Source: Anisus vortex (Eukaryota; Mollusca; Gastropoda; Planorbidae). Taken from it: a DNA stretch of 64,000 bases. Below are positions 11,003 to 21,267 of this stretch, piece after piece. The translations under genes and the position numbers were made by a program. Under the pieces are notes generated by a model that saw only the letters and a program-made list of their open reading frames with translations, had not been told where the DNA came from and did no database searches. The DNA lies in the NCBI GenBank assembly GCA_949126835.1, contig OX421497.1, positions 45,514,215 to 45,578,214 on the forward strand, read 5' to 3'. Within the stretch, counting starts at the first letter, position 1. Every line of letters starts with the position of its first letter.

Positions 11003-12189
11003 TGTCAAGTACAATTAAAATCATGGGAACGCTAACAAAATTATAATAATATCTTGCTAATACTGAGCTTGGTCCCACGACACAGCAACTCTAGCACAAA
11101 CAACAGAATCGAGGTAGAGAGAGTCTAACAGGAAGATGTATACCTAGGGGCGGGTAACTATAGACGGATAGGGCGCTAAAGGGACAAAGGGGGAATCAAG
11201 GTTGGCCAAGACACGGGCATAAATTTTTAGATGGAATGTGGAAACTGACAGGCTAGGAAATTGGGGGAGTCGAGACGACTATTTAACTTAGGGAGACTGA
11301 CTTTGCGGCACAGAACTTTTGCTAAGAGGCTTGATGTTTGTATCTTGCTCAAGCTAATTTATCTGTCCGTAGACGAGACTTTGCCAGACCACCGAATAAA
11401 GAGGACACTGGACAGTTAATTTCTGACACGGGTAAGTTGGGTTTTACATCAATACTTTCCATTAGACAAGTTACATATAAATAGGACTGTACTTAGTACT
11501 TTATTGACTACTATTTAGGTGACGGCCAGTGTGTAGTGAAGGAAACGAGTAAAGAGAGAGACGATTGGACGACCACGATATTGACTGACTACTGGCAGCA
11601 GTTAGTTGCGCCACTAATACGTCGGAGTGGGTTGTCCGTGTCATGCCATAGTGGACGTCGGAGGGACCAAGCAGGTGAAACGAAGGGAAGTCTTAACAGT
11701 TGAACTAAGGCGGGACAGACCCTATGCTATTGTTATACGAGATACAAACCATGGATATGGATAGCAGATTTTAATATTAATCACTTTCGTTATTAGATCT
11801 AATCTTCTTCTTATATTCATTCTCTATCAATTTTGTTAGCAGGCCATTTTTATATTACGCATTAATGTTTATAAATTAATGTCACTCATACTTCTTCACT
11901 TATTTTTTTCATTAGTACTATATTGAAAGAATTTCTTTTAATATACTAATTTTTTTTCTTATATATAAGCTCATCATTTTATAATATTGGTTTTGATATT
12001 TGTTTGTTTGTTTTTCTTAAACTAAGATCAACATTAATAAAGTATAGTAAAGTAATCATTTTCATTCTATTTTACGTTGTGCTACTTGTAGTAAATTGTT
12101 AGTGGTATTTAATATAATTATCATTGTATTAAACTTAATTAGTTGAGCCGGGATTTCTTGCTTAATTATTCATAATTAAGTTCCTGACA
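11003..12189 (+). repeat. 5' LTR (1187 bp)
   Basis: Begins TGTCAAG and ends CCTGACA, the usual TG...CA ends. Contains a TATAAATA box at 11476-11483 and AATAAA signals at 11395-11400 and 12036-12041. Confidence 0.95.
11476..11483 (+). promoter_or_regulatory. Candidate LTR TATA box
   Basis: TATAAATA within the 5' LTR, repeated at 17861-17868 in the 3' LTR. With AATAAA at 12036 downstream it suggests U3 ending near 11510; this is inference. Confidence 0.45.
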
Positions 12190-12802
12190 TTGTGGGGGCC
12201 GTCCAAAGTAGGCTATAACTATAAGCCTGTATATTTTATTATATTTTCTTCTCTTTAAATTGGTGGTATATGCCTGTTTTATTGCCTAAACAAATAATAA
12301 CATTTACTGTTTGATTTTATTATTTCATTTTTTTTTCTACTCTACGGATTGTTAAACATTTTTTTTTCTTTTGTTAACATTGTTTGGTTTTGTTTTAAAA
12401 GTTATCTTTTCAGTTCCATATCACCATTTACAACTTCTGATCCAACTCTTTTCCTAGAGCGGTTTGTGTGTCACAAGTTCACCTGTCCTTTCTTTCGACT
12501 TCACTGGACGCTGGTAGTAATTACCTCCATACAGTTTCCGGATCCCACCCCTGCACATCACGTCGGACGGATAAGTCTGTTTTTCCTCTCGTGTGTGTGT
12601 GTGTTGTGTGCTAGGAGTTGAGGGGTGAAGAGTTTCCCCGGTACGGGTTTTACGGGGTCACTTCAGGTTAAAGTATTTTTATTGTACGGCCGTCACGCCG
12701 TAGGGGTTTCCAATTACCACACCGAAACACTGCTTTGTTTGTGACAGTGAGTGTTATCTCCGATTTGAGACAAAAACAGTATCCTGTCAGGAGCATACTT
12801 GT
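12190..12802 (+). other. Retrotransposon leader with candidate primer-binding site
   Basis: Right after the LTR comes TTGTGGGGGCCGTCC; a stretch starting TGGGGGCCGTCC at 12193 is the candidate primer-binding site, and the matching tRNA was not identified. The remaining ~600 bases are an untranslated leader. The 90-residue ORF inside it has no recognisable motif. Confidence 0.5.
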
Positions 12803-13804
12803 TTGTGTTTTCTTTCCTACATAATGTCAACACACTATACGCCGCGAACGGTGGAACAGTTAAAAGCTGAGGCCACCAGATATGGGTTAAAAGGGAAAAA
12901 ACCTACCCAGTATATAGAGGACCAAAGTAAAATAGATTTAGATTCCCAAAAACGGCGTGCCCAACCAGACAAAAATAGTCAAAGCCACGAGCGAACAGAC
13001 TATTCACAAACTAGCCAGTTACCGCCCGATGATTATCATAGAAAGGGCCCTCAGCTAGACAAAAATTTTAAACGCCTGGAAGAAGGTGAGGACCTTGACT
13101 ATTTCTTTCTCCTTTTTGAAACGACTGCGATAAAAGACAGACTGCCACGCACAACATGGCCTCTTCATTTAGCTCATAAGTTGACAGACAAATTGAAGAA
13201 TTACATGATACTACACGACCTATTACACAGCGCTGACTATGACCGAGTTAAGGCAGAACTACTTAGCTTTGCAGGATACTCTGACGAGACATACAGACAT
13301 AGATGGGACACTACAGTACCTAGAGGGGATGATTTTAGGGAATATGCTATGGTGCTAAAAAGGTCATTGGAAAGTTGGGTCAAAACATCAAAAACGCCCC
13401 GCACATATGAGGGTCTTATGGATCTACTGCTTAAGGGGCGGATATACAATGAAGTATCACCCAACCTTTTACGTGAACTTTTAATGAAACAACCACAGTC
13501 GCCAAACGAGGCACTCTCTATTATTGACAGCTATAAAATAGCATCTAAAGGTGCCAATGTTAGCAAGGTACATAAACCCCTCCCATATGTAGCTGCAGCC
13601 ACCGATGTGGCTGTAGGAGTTGTAGGCAATACTTTAACTTGCTTCCGTTGTGGGCAAGCGGGTCACTTTGCTAAAGAGTGTTTTCTGAAGCCGATGGCAA
13701 GTGGGGCTTTCCAAACAGGCCATGATTTCCACTCCAACAAGCACAGGTCCCGACAAGTATACAATTCCAACAATACCTTAGACAAGAACACCCAACGAAT
13801 GTGA
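12803..13804 (+). CDS. gag: Gag polyprotein with SCAN-like region and zinc knuckle
   Basis: 333 residues from the first ATG; the ATG at 12824 (MSTHYTPRT) is a plausible alternative start. The N-terminal stretch VEQLKAEATRYGLKGKK is basic and weakly SAP-like. Residues ~160-246 contain FREYAMVLKRSLESWV and later LLRELLMKQPQSPNEAL, resembling the capsid C-terminal/SCAN fold; vertebrate SCAN domains are held to derive from Gmr1-like gag. A CX2CX4HX4C zinc knuckle (CFRCGQAGHFAKEC) is at ~280-293. The frame ends in TGA at 13802-13804 and continues open in the same frame into pol, so it is probably made both alone and as a Gag-Pol fusion by readthrough. Confidence 0.9.
   Translation: MCFLSYIMSTHYTPRTVEQLKAEATRYGLKGKKPTQYIEDQSKIDLDSQKRRAQPDKNSQSHERTDYSQTSQLPPDDYHRKGPQLDKNFKRLEEGEDLDYFFLLFETTAIKDRLPRTTWPLHLAHKLTDKLKNYMILHDLLHSADYDRVKAELLSFAGYSDETYRHRWDTTVPRGDDFREYAMVLKRSLESWVKTSKTPRTYEGLMDLLLKGRIYNEVSPNLLRELLMKQPQSPNEALSIIDSYKIASKGANVSKVHKPLPYVAAATDVAVGVVGNTLTCFRCGQAGHFAKECFLKPMASGAFQTGHDFHSNKHRSRQVYNSNNTLDKNTQRM
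13802..13804 (+). promoter_or_regulatory. Candidate readthrough stop: TGA-CTA between gag and pol
   Basis: 13907 minus 12803 is 1104, a multiple of three, and no other stop lies between 13805 and 13906, so gag and pol are one frame broken only by this TGA. The next codon is CTA. UGA followed by CUA is an established high-readthrough context. No slippery heptamer is needed. I did not identify a downstream hairpin with confidence. Confidence 0.75.
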
Positions 13805-16800
13805 CTACCCTCGGTACACAAGCTGAACACAGACCATCCACAGTGTATAAAATGTAGAGATGTTATTCGCCAGTCAGAGACATTATTTGCTTGTCAGTCA
13901 CATACAATGAGTTTATTAGAAAATAAAAAAGGGCATCATAGGTCCACGGGTACCTTAATAATTCATAAGGGTTTTGTGAATAATCGTGCAGTGTCGGTTC
14001 TGCGTGACACAGGTTGTAGTATAATCGGGCTTAGAAAGGACCTGGTCCAGCCGAAAGATATGTTGGAAGGGCATTATACATTGAAACTAATTGATGGCCA
14101 GACCAAAGAATATCCCTTAGCGCAAATCAATATAGATACCCCTTTTCTTAAAGGTAGTTATGTTGCAGCCCTGTTTGATGATCCCGTAGTGGAACTAATT
14201 ATTGGCAATGTCGATGGGGCTAAAATGTACCACTCAGCAGGGGCGGTAACTAGAGCGATGCATCAACACGTTGATGCCGTACCCTACGAATCTTCTGAAA
14301 GTGTCTTGGGGAAAGGAGATAAGGAGTTGCATAGTGAAGTGTTCTTACGAGAACAAAGGGCAGATGATACACTTAAAAGTCTGTGGGAAAAGGCTGATGT
14401 AGGAACAGTTCATGTCATTAAATCAGGATTTGTATCATTTATTACGAAACAGGGTTTTCTATACAAGCACTATCAACCTAAAAACAAGCCCGATGCAGCT
14501 ATTAATCAGTTAGTGGTTCCCAAATCTAAACAACGTTTAGTACTCGATACGGCCCACAGTTCACCGCTAGCTGGGCATATGTCTGTCAGGCGGACCAAGG
14601 AAAGAGTATACTCACAATTCTTTTGGCCGGGTGTTGATAAAGATATAAAAGAGTTTATTAAATCGTGTCCAACCTGTCAAAGAGCCAAGACACCAGGTAG
14701 AGGAGGGAAGGCAGTTTTAGGAGTAATGGAAACAATTTCAACCCCATTTCGTAAGGTGGCGATAGATATCATAGGTCCCTTGCAGATGACTGATAGGAAA
14801 AACAGATACATTCTAACTCTTGTCGATACCGCTACACGGTGGCCAGAAGCAATCCCTTTATCTAATATTACAACATCACATGTAATTGAGGCACTGAGCA
14901 CTATTTTCTCTAGGATTGGGTTCCCAGAGCAAATACTATCCGACAATGGCCCTCAATTTAAATCAGAGCTTTATAATCAAATTTGCAGATTTTTCAACAT
15001 TAAAGCTGTCAAAACTACACCTTACCACCCAAACTCAAACGGTATGGTTGAAAGGTTCAACGGGTCTCTAAAATCTATGCTCCGGAAGGTCGCCCAGAAA
15101 GACCCTAACAATTGGGATCGTTATATTAGCGCCGCTCTCTTTGCTTACAGGGAAGTCCCAAACGATTCGACGCACTACTCCCCATATGAGCTTGTTTATG
15201 GAAGAAGAGTAAGGGGCCCAATGTCTATCTTAAAACACCTCTTCACGGATCAGTTTTTAGAAAAAGAGACTAAAACTGTGTATGATTACCTTCTAGATTT
15301 AAAAAATAGGTTGGGTGTGGCTCGCCGTCTGGCTCTAGAAAACGACAAGGTCAGTAAATCCCAATATAAGGCCTATTATGACCAAAGTGCAACTGACAAA
15401 GACATCAATGTAGGAGATTCTGTCCTCTTACTCAAACCCAACAAGCAAAATAAACTTTCCTCCCATTGGGATGGGCCTTATGTTATGCAGAAGAAAGTCT
15501 CAAACTTAAATGTGGCTATTAAGAAGGGCGGGAAATCCAAAATCTATCACATCAACAGACTGCTAAAATATCATGAAAGAAGTAACGATGTCCTTTCTAA
15601 CGTTGACGATGAGGTTAAGCTTTTAGACGCGTGCGCGGTTTCCGTCGTAACCGACTCCGAACATGACGAGGCAAATGACTGTGTCTCAAGTCAAATACCT
15701 GATCTTCCTACTTTAAATTATGGCGATTGTAATTCCATAGGGGAATTAGACATAAACCCCGAGCTACCAGCTTCACAAAAAGTGCCAATCCACAATATCT
15801 TTTCCGAATTTTCGAGTATTATCACTGATATTCCTGGAAGAGCTAAAGTGAAGGAATTTAAAATTGAACTGACATCTGACAAACCTATCGCACTTAAGCC
15901 CTACGCAGTACCAATACATATGAAAGACGTGTTAGCCTCCGAAATTGACAATTTGCTTAATTTAGACATAATTGAGGAATCAGATTCGCCTTATGCATCC
16001 CCTGTTGTGTTAGTGAAAAAACGAGACGGTACCATTCGCACTTGTGTTGACTTTCGTAAACTGAATGCCATTACCAAATTTGATGCCGACGTCATTCCTG
16101 ATCAGGAAGACCTTTTTACATACCTTAGTACTGCAAAGTATTTTACAAAAATCGACCTCACAAAGGGCTTCCATCAAATTCCAATCGAACCAGACAGTCG
16201 TCATTTTACGGCATTTAGAGTACCGGGAGGGCATTACCAGTTCAAATACCTGCCTTTTGGCCTAATCAATTGCCCAAGCTTCTTTAATAGAACAGTTCGC
16301 AATGTTCTAAAGGGTTTGTCGAACGTGATATTCTATTTCGACGATATATGTGTGTTTAATGATACTTGGGAATCACATCTAGAATCACTTTCCGCTGTTC
16401 TACACAGATTACGCGAAACAGGTTTTACTGTAAAACCAAGTAAGCTCCAGATAGCTCACAATGTTATCAACTTCTTGGGGCACGTGGTAGGAGAGGGAAC
16501 TTTAAGACCTGACCCTTCAAATATTGAGAAAGTTTTAAACCTTAGAGTACCACAAACAAAGCAGGAAGTCCGTTCGTTGATGGGCCTAGCCAACTATTAC
16601 AGTAAGTTTATACCTTCCTTCGCTAGTCTGGTGTCTCCTATAACTGAACTTCTTAAAAAAGGGAAACCGCTTAAAGTCCATTGGAGTCCAGAGTGTGACA
16701 GTGCACTGAGAGGAATTCAGACTTGTCTTACAACATCACCTATATTAACGCTTCCAAATCCTCAATTGCCATTTGTTTTACAGACTGATGCCTCAAATAT

Positions 16801-17137
16801 AAGTATATCCTGTTGCTTAATGCAAGTTGTTGACGGTTTCCATCACCCAGTGAAATTCCTCAGCAGGAAGCTACTACCAAGAGAACAGCGTTACTCCACT
16901 ATTGAAAAAGAGTGTCTAGCTATTGCCTGGAGCGTGCAGCGACTGTCACGCTATCTTCTCGGCACACACTTTACACTTCAATGTGACCACCGACCGCTCT
17001 CCTATCTCAAAAGTGCAACTTTTGGCAACTCTCGAATCTGTAGATGGAGCTTGCTTTTACAAGACTATCATTTCACAATCCAACACATTAAGGGTGTTAA
17101 CAACGTCAATGCTGATGTTTTGTCTCGGTTAATCTAG
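13805..17137 (+). CDS. pol: Pol polyprotein: protease, integrase, RT, RNase H
   Basis: Open from the codon after the gag TGA; the first ATG is 13907, giving 1076 residues if started there. In order: a CIKC pair just after the stop; retropepsin motif RDTG (DTG at 14005-14013); integrase zinc-binding domain (AHSS/GHMS histidines, SCPTC cysteines, ~14550-14690); integrase core with AIDIIGP, LSDNGPQF and MVERFNGS, in which D and E are 35 residues apart; RT with VDFRKLN and active site YFDD at 16334-16345; RNase H with TDAS, EKE, CDHRPL and ADVLSR. All expected catalytic residues are present. The stop-proximal ATG need not be used if pol is made by readthrough. Having integrase before RT is the key oddity and defines the group. 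Confidence 0.95.
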   Translation, partial: LPSVHKLNTDHPQCIKCRDVIRQSETLFACQSHTMSLLENKKGHHRSTGTLIIHKGFVNNRAVSVLRDTGCSIIGLRKDLVQPKDMLEGHYTLKLIDGQTKEYPLAQINIDTPFLKGSYVAALFDDPVVELIIGNVDGAKMYHSAGAVTRAMHQHVDAVPYESSESVLGKGDKELHSEVFLREQRADDTLKSLWEKADVGTVHVIKSGFVSFITKQGFLYKHYQPKNKPDAAINQLVVPKSKQRLVLDTAHSSPLAGHMSVRRTKERVYSQFFWPGVDKDIKEFIKSCPTCQRAKTPGRGGKAVLGVMETISTPFRKVAIDIIGPLQMTDRKNRYILTLVDTATRWPEAIPLSNITTSHVIEALSTIFSRIGFPEQILSDNGPQFKSELYNQICRFFNIKAVKTTPYHPNSNGMVERFNGSLKSMLRKVAQKDPNNWDRYISAALFAYREVPNDSTHYSPYELVYGRRVRGPMSILKHLFTDQFLEKETKTVYDYLLDLKNRLGVARRLALENDKVSKSQYKAYYDQSATDKDINVGDSVLLLKPNKQNKLSSHWDGPYVMQKKVSNLNVAIKKGGKSKIYHINRLLKYHERSNDVLSNVDDEVKLLDACAVSVVTDSEHDEANDCVSSQIPDLPTLNYGDCNSIGELDINPELPASQKVPIHNIFSEFSSIITDIPGRAKVKEFKIELTSDKPIALKPYAVPIHMKDVLASEIDNLLNLDIIEESDSPYASPVVLVKKRDGTIRTCVDFRKLNAITKFDADVIPDQEDLFTYLSTAKYFTKIDLTKGFHQIPIEPDSRHFTAFRVPGGHYQFKYLPFGLINCPSFFNRTVRNVLKGLSNVIFYFDDICVFNDTWESHLESLSAVLHRLRETGFTVKPSKLQIAHNVINFLGHVVGEGTLRPDPSNIEKVLNLRVPQTKQEVRSLMGLANYYSKFIPSFASLVSPITELLKKGKPLKVHWSPECDSALRGIQTCLTTSPILTLPNPQLPFVLQTDASNISISCCLMQVVDGFHHPVKFLSRKLLPREQRYSTIEKECLAIAWSVQRLSRYLLGTHFTLQCDHRPLSYLKSATFGNSRICRWSLLLQDYHFTIQHIKGVNNVNADVLSRLI

Positions 17138-17387
17138 CTGTTTCTACACTAATCTTGCTATGCCGATGTTTGAATGCACTGATTTCTTATGGTTTCTTGT
17201 ACTGTACATTGTCAAGTGTCAGACTCTATTCCCATGACTTACTATTGTAATCTATGTTTAACTATCCATAATTTTTACACATGTTTTGAAACTGCTCATA
17301 TTTGATTGTATCTAATATTATGATTACATTTATCATTTACATGTGACTGTATTTAATCGTTAAATATAGTCAAGCGAAGGGGGGTGA
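17138..17387 (+). other. 3' untranslated region and polypurine tract
   Basis: Noncoding, no env. The polypurine tract is AGCGAAGGGGGGTGA at about 17373-17387, directly abutting the 3' LTR. Confidence 0.75.
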
Positions 17388-18574
17388 TGTCAAGTACAAT
17401 TAAAATCATGGGAACGCTAACAAAATTATAATAATATCTTGCTAATACTGAGCTTGGTCCCACGACACAGCAACTCTAGCACAAACAACAGAATCGAGGT
17501 AGAGAGAGTCTAACAGGAAGATGTATACCTAGGGGCGGGTAACTATAGACGGATAGGGCGCTAAAGGGACAAAGGGGGAATCAAGGTTGGCCAAGACACG
17601 GGCATAAATTTTTAGATGGAATGTGGAAACTGACAGGCTAGGAAATTGGGGGAGTCGAGACGACTATTTAACTTAGGGAGACTGACTTTGCGGCACAGAA
17701 CTTTTGCTAAGAGGCTTGATGTTTGTATCTTGCTCAAGCTAATTTATCTGTCCGTAGACGAGACTTTGCCAGACCACCGAATAAAGAGGACACTGGACAG
17801 TTAATTTCTGACACGGGTAAGTTGGGTTTTACATCAATACTTTCCATTAGACAAGTTACATATAAATAGGACTGTACTTAGTACTTTATTGACTACTATT
17901 TAGGTGACGGCCAGTGTGTAGTGAAGGAAACGAGTAAAGAGAGAGACGAGTGGACGACCACGATATTGACTGACTACTGGCAGCAGTTAGTTGCGCCACT
18001 AATACGTCGGAGTGGGTTGTCCGTGTCATGCCATAGTGGACGTCGGAGGGACCAAGCAGGTGAAACGAAGGGAAGTCTTAACAGTTGAACTAAGGCGGGA
18101 CAGACCCTATGCTATTGTTATACGAGATACAAACCATGGATATGGATAGCAGATTTTAATATTAATCACTTTCGTTATTAGATCTAATCTTCTTCTTATA
18201 TTCATTCTCTATCAATTTTGTTAGCAGGCCATTTTTATATTACGCATTAATGTTTATAAATTAATGTCACTCATACTTCTTCACTTATTTTTTTCATTAG
18301 TACTATATTGAAAGAATTTCTTTTAATATACTAATTTTTTTTCTTATATATAAGCTCATCATTTTATAATATTGGTTTTGATATTTGTTTGTTTGTTTTT
18401 CTTAAACTAAGATCAACATTAATAAAGTATAGTAAAGTAATCATTTTCATTCTATTTTACGTTGTGCTACTTGTAGTAAATTGTTAGTGGTATTTAATAT
18501 AATTATCATTGTATTAAACTTAATTAGTTGAGCCGGGATTTCTTGCTTAATTATTCATAATTAAGTTCCTGACA
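17388..18574 (+). repeat. 3' LTR (1187 bp)
   Basis: Same ends and length as the 5' LTR, with TATAAATA at 17861 and AATAAA at 18421. Followed by GCACC at 18575-18579, the right target duplication. Confidence 0.95.
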
Positions 18575-19025
18575 GCACCGTTTTACTGTCGGCTCCCTTG
18601 TCCCAACTTCTCTGTGTCTCGTGCTTGTAACCGTGACCTTTTCTCGTATATTGCCGATAGTTCCCTGCCCAGTTTCCCCGTTTCTCGAATGTGTAACCCA
18701 TGTTGTTATTTTGATTACTATCATCGTGCATCCCCGTCTCCGCCTGTCTTTGTGATCGGTTGGGTGACCGTGTTGGGTAAGTCGCCGGCCTTCTGTCGGG
18801 TGATTGTCGTTTGTCAGGTGATCTTGTTGTGAACGGTGATGGTCTTCTGTAAGGTGATTGTCTTATGTCCGGTGATGGTCTCCTGTAGGGCGACTGTCTT
18901 CTGTACGGTGATCGTGTAGTATAAGTCAATGGTGTTCTGTATGTTGATCTTTGGGGTGTCCTATCTCGGGATTTCCTTTCTCTAATCGCCGCTACGGCTT
19001 CACTCGGTGTTTCTATCGGCCCTAA
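18575..19025 (-). pseudogene. Old Gypsy gag fragment with Arg-Ser-Pro repeats
   Basis: Minus-strand open frame continuing from about 19020 (PIETPSEAVAAIRERKSRDR) through a run of SPYRR/SPDRR-type repeats at ~18740-18930, then a Gly/Asn/Arg-rich tail ending KTV, where the young element interrupts it. Basic RSP repeats before the gag end are plausible nucleic-acid-binding sequence; no CCHC knuckle is seen. Joined across the insertion it runs in frame to the TGA at 10978-10980. Confidence 0.7.
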
Positions 19026-20000
19026 TGGTCTGTTCTAATCCAGAGGTCGCGGGTTCGTATCCCGCCGTGGATGCCAAGATGTTAGCACTGTTACATAATG
19101 TCCTAAATGACAAACAACAAAAGATTGCTTTCCATACTTGAATTTTAATCCATGTTTTAAGGGAAACAAAATCCTGTCTATCCACGGACACTTCCCGTCT
19201 CACATCTCACATCACACACTCCTCCTTTTTTCCCCGTTCTCCCCCTTCCCATTCACATCCAACTCAGTTAAATCACTCATACATTACTTTTTACAATAAC
19301 AATGTTATCTCTTTCTCCCCCCCCCTCTCATACAGACTCAAAATAGCTCACAACAATGCCCGTATGCCACATGAGAAGAAAGCAAATTTATAAACTTTAT
19401 TTTCTTTTCATATCATTTAATAAAATAGTTTTTATCTCTGTGTCTGAGTACTTAATAATCGTAATTATATATATATATATATATTTGGTATAATTTCTAT
19501 TCTTTTTCCAATCCAAAATTATATTTACACATTGCATTAGATAGAGCAAAAAGCTAGGTATTGGGGAGGGGTGGGGGAAAGGGCGTCGACCAGTGACGTG
19601 CGTTAACGTGAGTGAAACAAAATGAGCACTTCAGCCACTACAGAATGATGAGCTTATAAAGTTACGAACAAATTACATGTCGTGTATTTAGACGGTCTCT
19701 TGGGCAAGCAGCGATGCAAACGGTTTCATTATTGCATAGATAAATTCACTTTTTTTGGTTGGGAGACCAAAAAACCCACTTTATTTCGAAACAACAATGT
19801 GCTTAATGGCTACACTATTTCATTTTGGTTCTTCTGTGTAATTTCAACATTCATTTCCATTATTTAAAAATACGAAACGGATACACGGTGGATAAGACGG
19901 AATGATGTATACTGATTACACAGATAACAGTAGTGCTACACAGTCTAAAGCAGCTTCTACATAGTTAACAGAAGTTTATACACAGACAGACAACGGCAGC
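19026..20000. other. Intergenic with a tRNA-like fragment
   Basis: At 19030-19080 a B-box-like GGGTTCGTATCCCGCC suggests a SINE fragment on the plus strand. A (TA)n run lies at 19468-19485. No gene seen. Confidence 0.35.
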
Positions 20001-20039
20001 GTCTATAGCTACATATAACAACAGCAGCTTCTACAGCTA

Positions 20040-21260
20040 CATATAACAACATCAGCTGCTATAGCTACACAGACAACACCAGTTGCTACAGCGGAACAGA
20101 CAACAGCATTTGCTACAACTTCACAGACGACATCATCTGCTACAGCGGAACAGACAACAGCATTTGCTCCAACTTCACAGACGACAACAGTTGCTACAGC
20201 TGAACAGACAACAGCAGCTGCTACATCTACCCAGACAACATCATATGCTACAGCGGAACAGACAACAGCATTTGCTACAACTTCACAGACGACAACAGTT
20301 GCTACAGCTGAACAGACAACAGCAGCTGCTACATCTACCCAGACAACACCAGTTGCTACAGCTACACATAACAACATCAGCTGCTATAGCTACACAGACA
20401 ACAGCATTTGCTACAGCTACACATCAATATGTGTTACGCTGACAAACAGCAAATGCATCATAGACAACAGCAGCTTCTACACAGAAAAACAGCATTGACA
20501 CAAGGACATCTGCGACTGCTTCAAAGCAACATCATTTTCTACTCATGAAAACAGCCGATGTTACCCAGATAACAGTAGCTGCTACAGCTTCACAAACAAC
20601 AGCTGCTGCTACAATTACACAGACAACAGCAGCTGCAACAGCCACACAGACAACATCATCTGCTACAGCTCAACAGACAACAGCAGCTACTACATCTACC
20701 CAGACAATACCAGTTGCTACAGCTACACATAACAACATCAGCTGCTAAAGATACAAAGACAACAGCATTTGCTACAGCTACACATCAACATGTGTTACGC
20801 TGACAAACAGCAAATGCATCATAGACTACAGCAGCTTCTACACAGAAAAACAGCATTTGACAGAAGGACAACAGCGACTGCTTCAAAGCAACATCATTTT
20901 CTACTCATGAAAACAGCCGATGCTACCCAGATAACAGCAGCTGCTACAGCTTCACAAACAACAGCAGCTGCTACAACTACAAAGACAACAGCAGCTGCTA
21001 CAGCCACACAGACAAAATCATCTGCTAAAGCTAAACAGACAACAGCATTTGCTACAGCTACATAGAAAACAACAGTTGCTACAGCGACATAGACAACATC
21101 ATCTGCTACAGCTATCCAGACACCAACAGTTTCTATAGCTACACAGACAACAGCATTTGCTACACATGAAAACAGCAGCTTCTACACAGACAGCAACAGC
21201 AGCTACGCAGACATCAAAAAATGGTAAACATCCAACCGTGGCTGCTACACAGACAACAGC
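20040..21260 (+). repeat. Mucin-like 27-bp tandem repeat (Thr/Ala/Gln-coding)
   Basis: About 40 units of 27 bp built on ACAGACAACAGCAGCTGCT plus ACAGCTAC. In one plus frame this reads QTTAAATAT-type nonapeptides, open over ~20090-20360, 20545-20748 and 20899-21065 and broken by stops between. A larger unit of ~363 bp (block at 20419-20580 repeated at 20782-20945) shows a second level of duplication. It may be a decayed mucin-type exon or only satellite DNA; no flanking exon with a signal peptide was found. Alanine-, valine- and glutamine-rich ORFs in other frames are shadows. Confidence 0.6.
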
Positions 21261-21267
21261 AACTTAC

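Larger units (their letters stand above)
11003..18574 (+). mobile_element. Intact Ty3/Gypsy LTR retrotransposon of Gmr1-like type
   Basis: A 7572-bp element: 5' LTR 11003-12189, leader with candidate primer site, gag 12803/12824-13804, in-frame TGA, pol 13805-17137, polypurine tract, 3' LTR 17388-18574, flanked by GCACC duplications. The pol order is protease, integrase, RT, RNase H. This differs from the RT-RH-INT order of most Ty3/Gypsy elements and marks the Gmr1-like group. No env-like ORF follows pol. The LTRs are equal in length and I found only one difference between them (a T at about 11573 against a G at about 17958), so the insertion looks young. It lies inside an older relative in opposite orientation. 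Confidence 0.95.

Noticed and set aside
10571..11035. 154-codon plus-strand ORF
   Set aside because: Antisense of the old Gypsy protease region and runs into the LTR.
12349..12621. Leader ORF of 90 codons in the Gypsy element
   Set aside because: No recognisable motif, lies before gag in the untranslated leader.
17138..17387. env-like gene after pol
   Set aside because: Only ~250 bases before the 3' LTR and no ORF, so no envelope gene.
20009..20377. Val/Ala-rich 122-codon minus-strand ORF
   Set aside because: Antisense shadow of the 27-bp Thr/Ala repeat.
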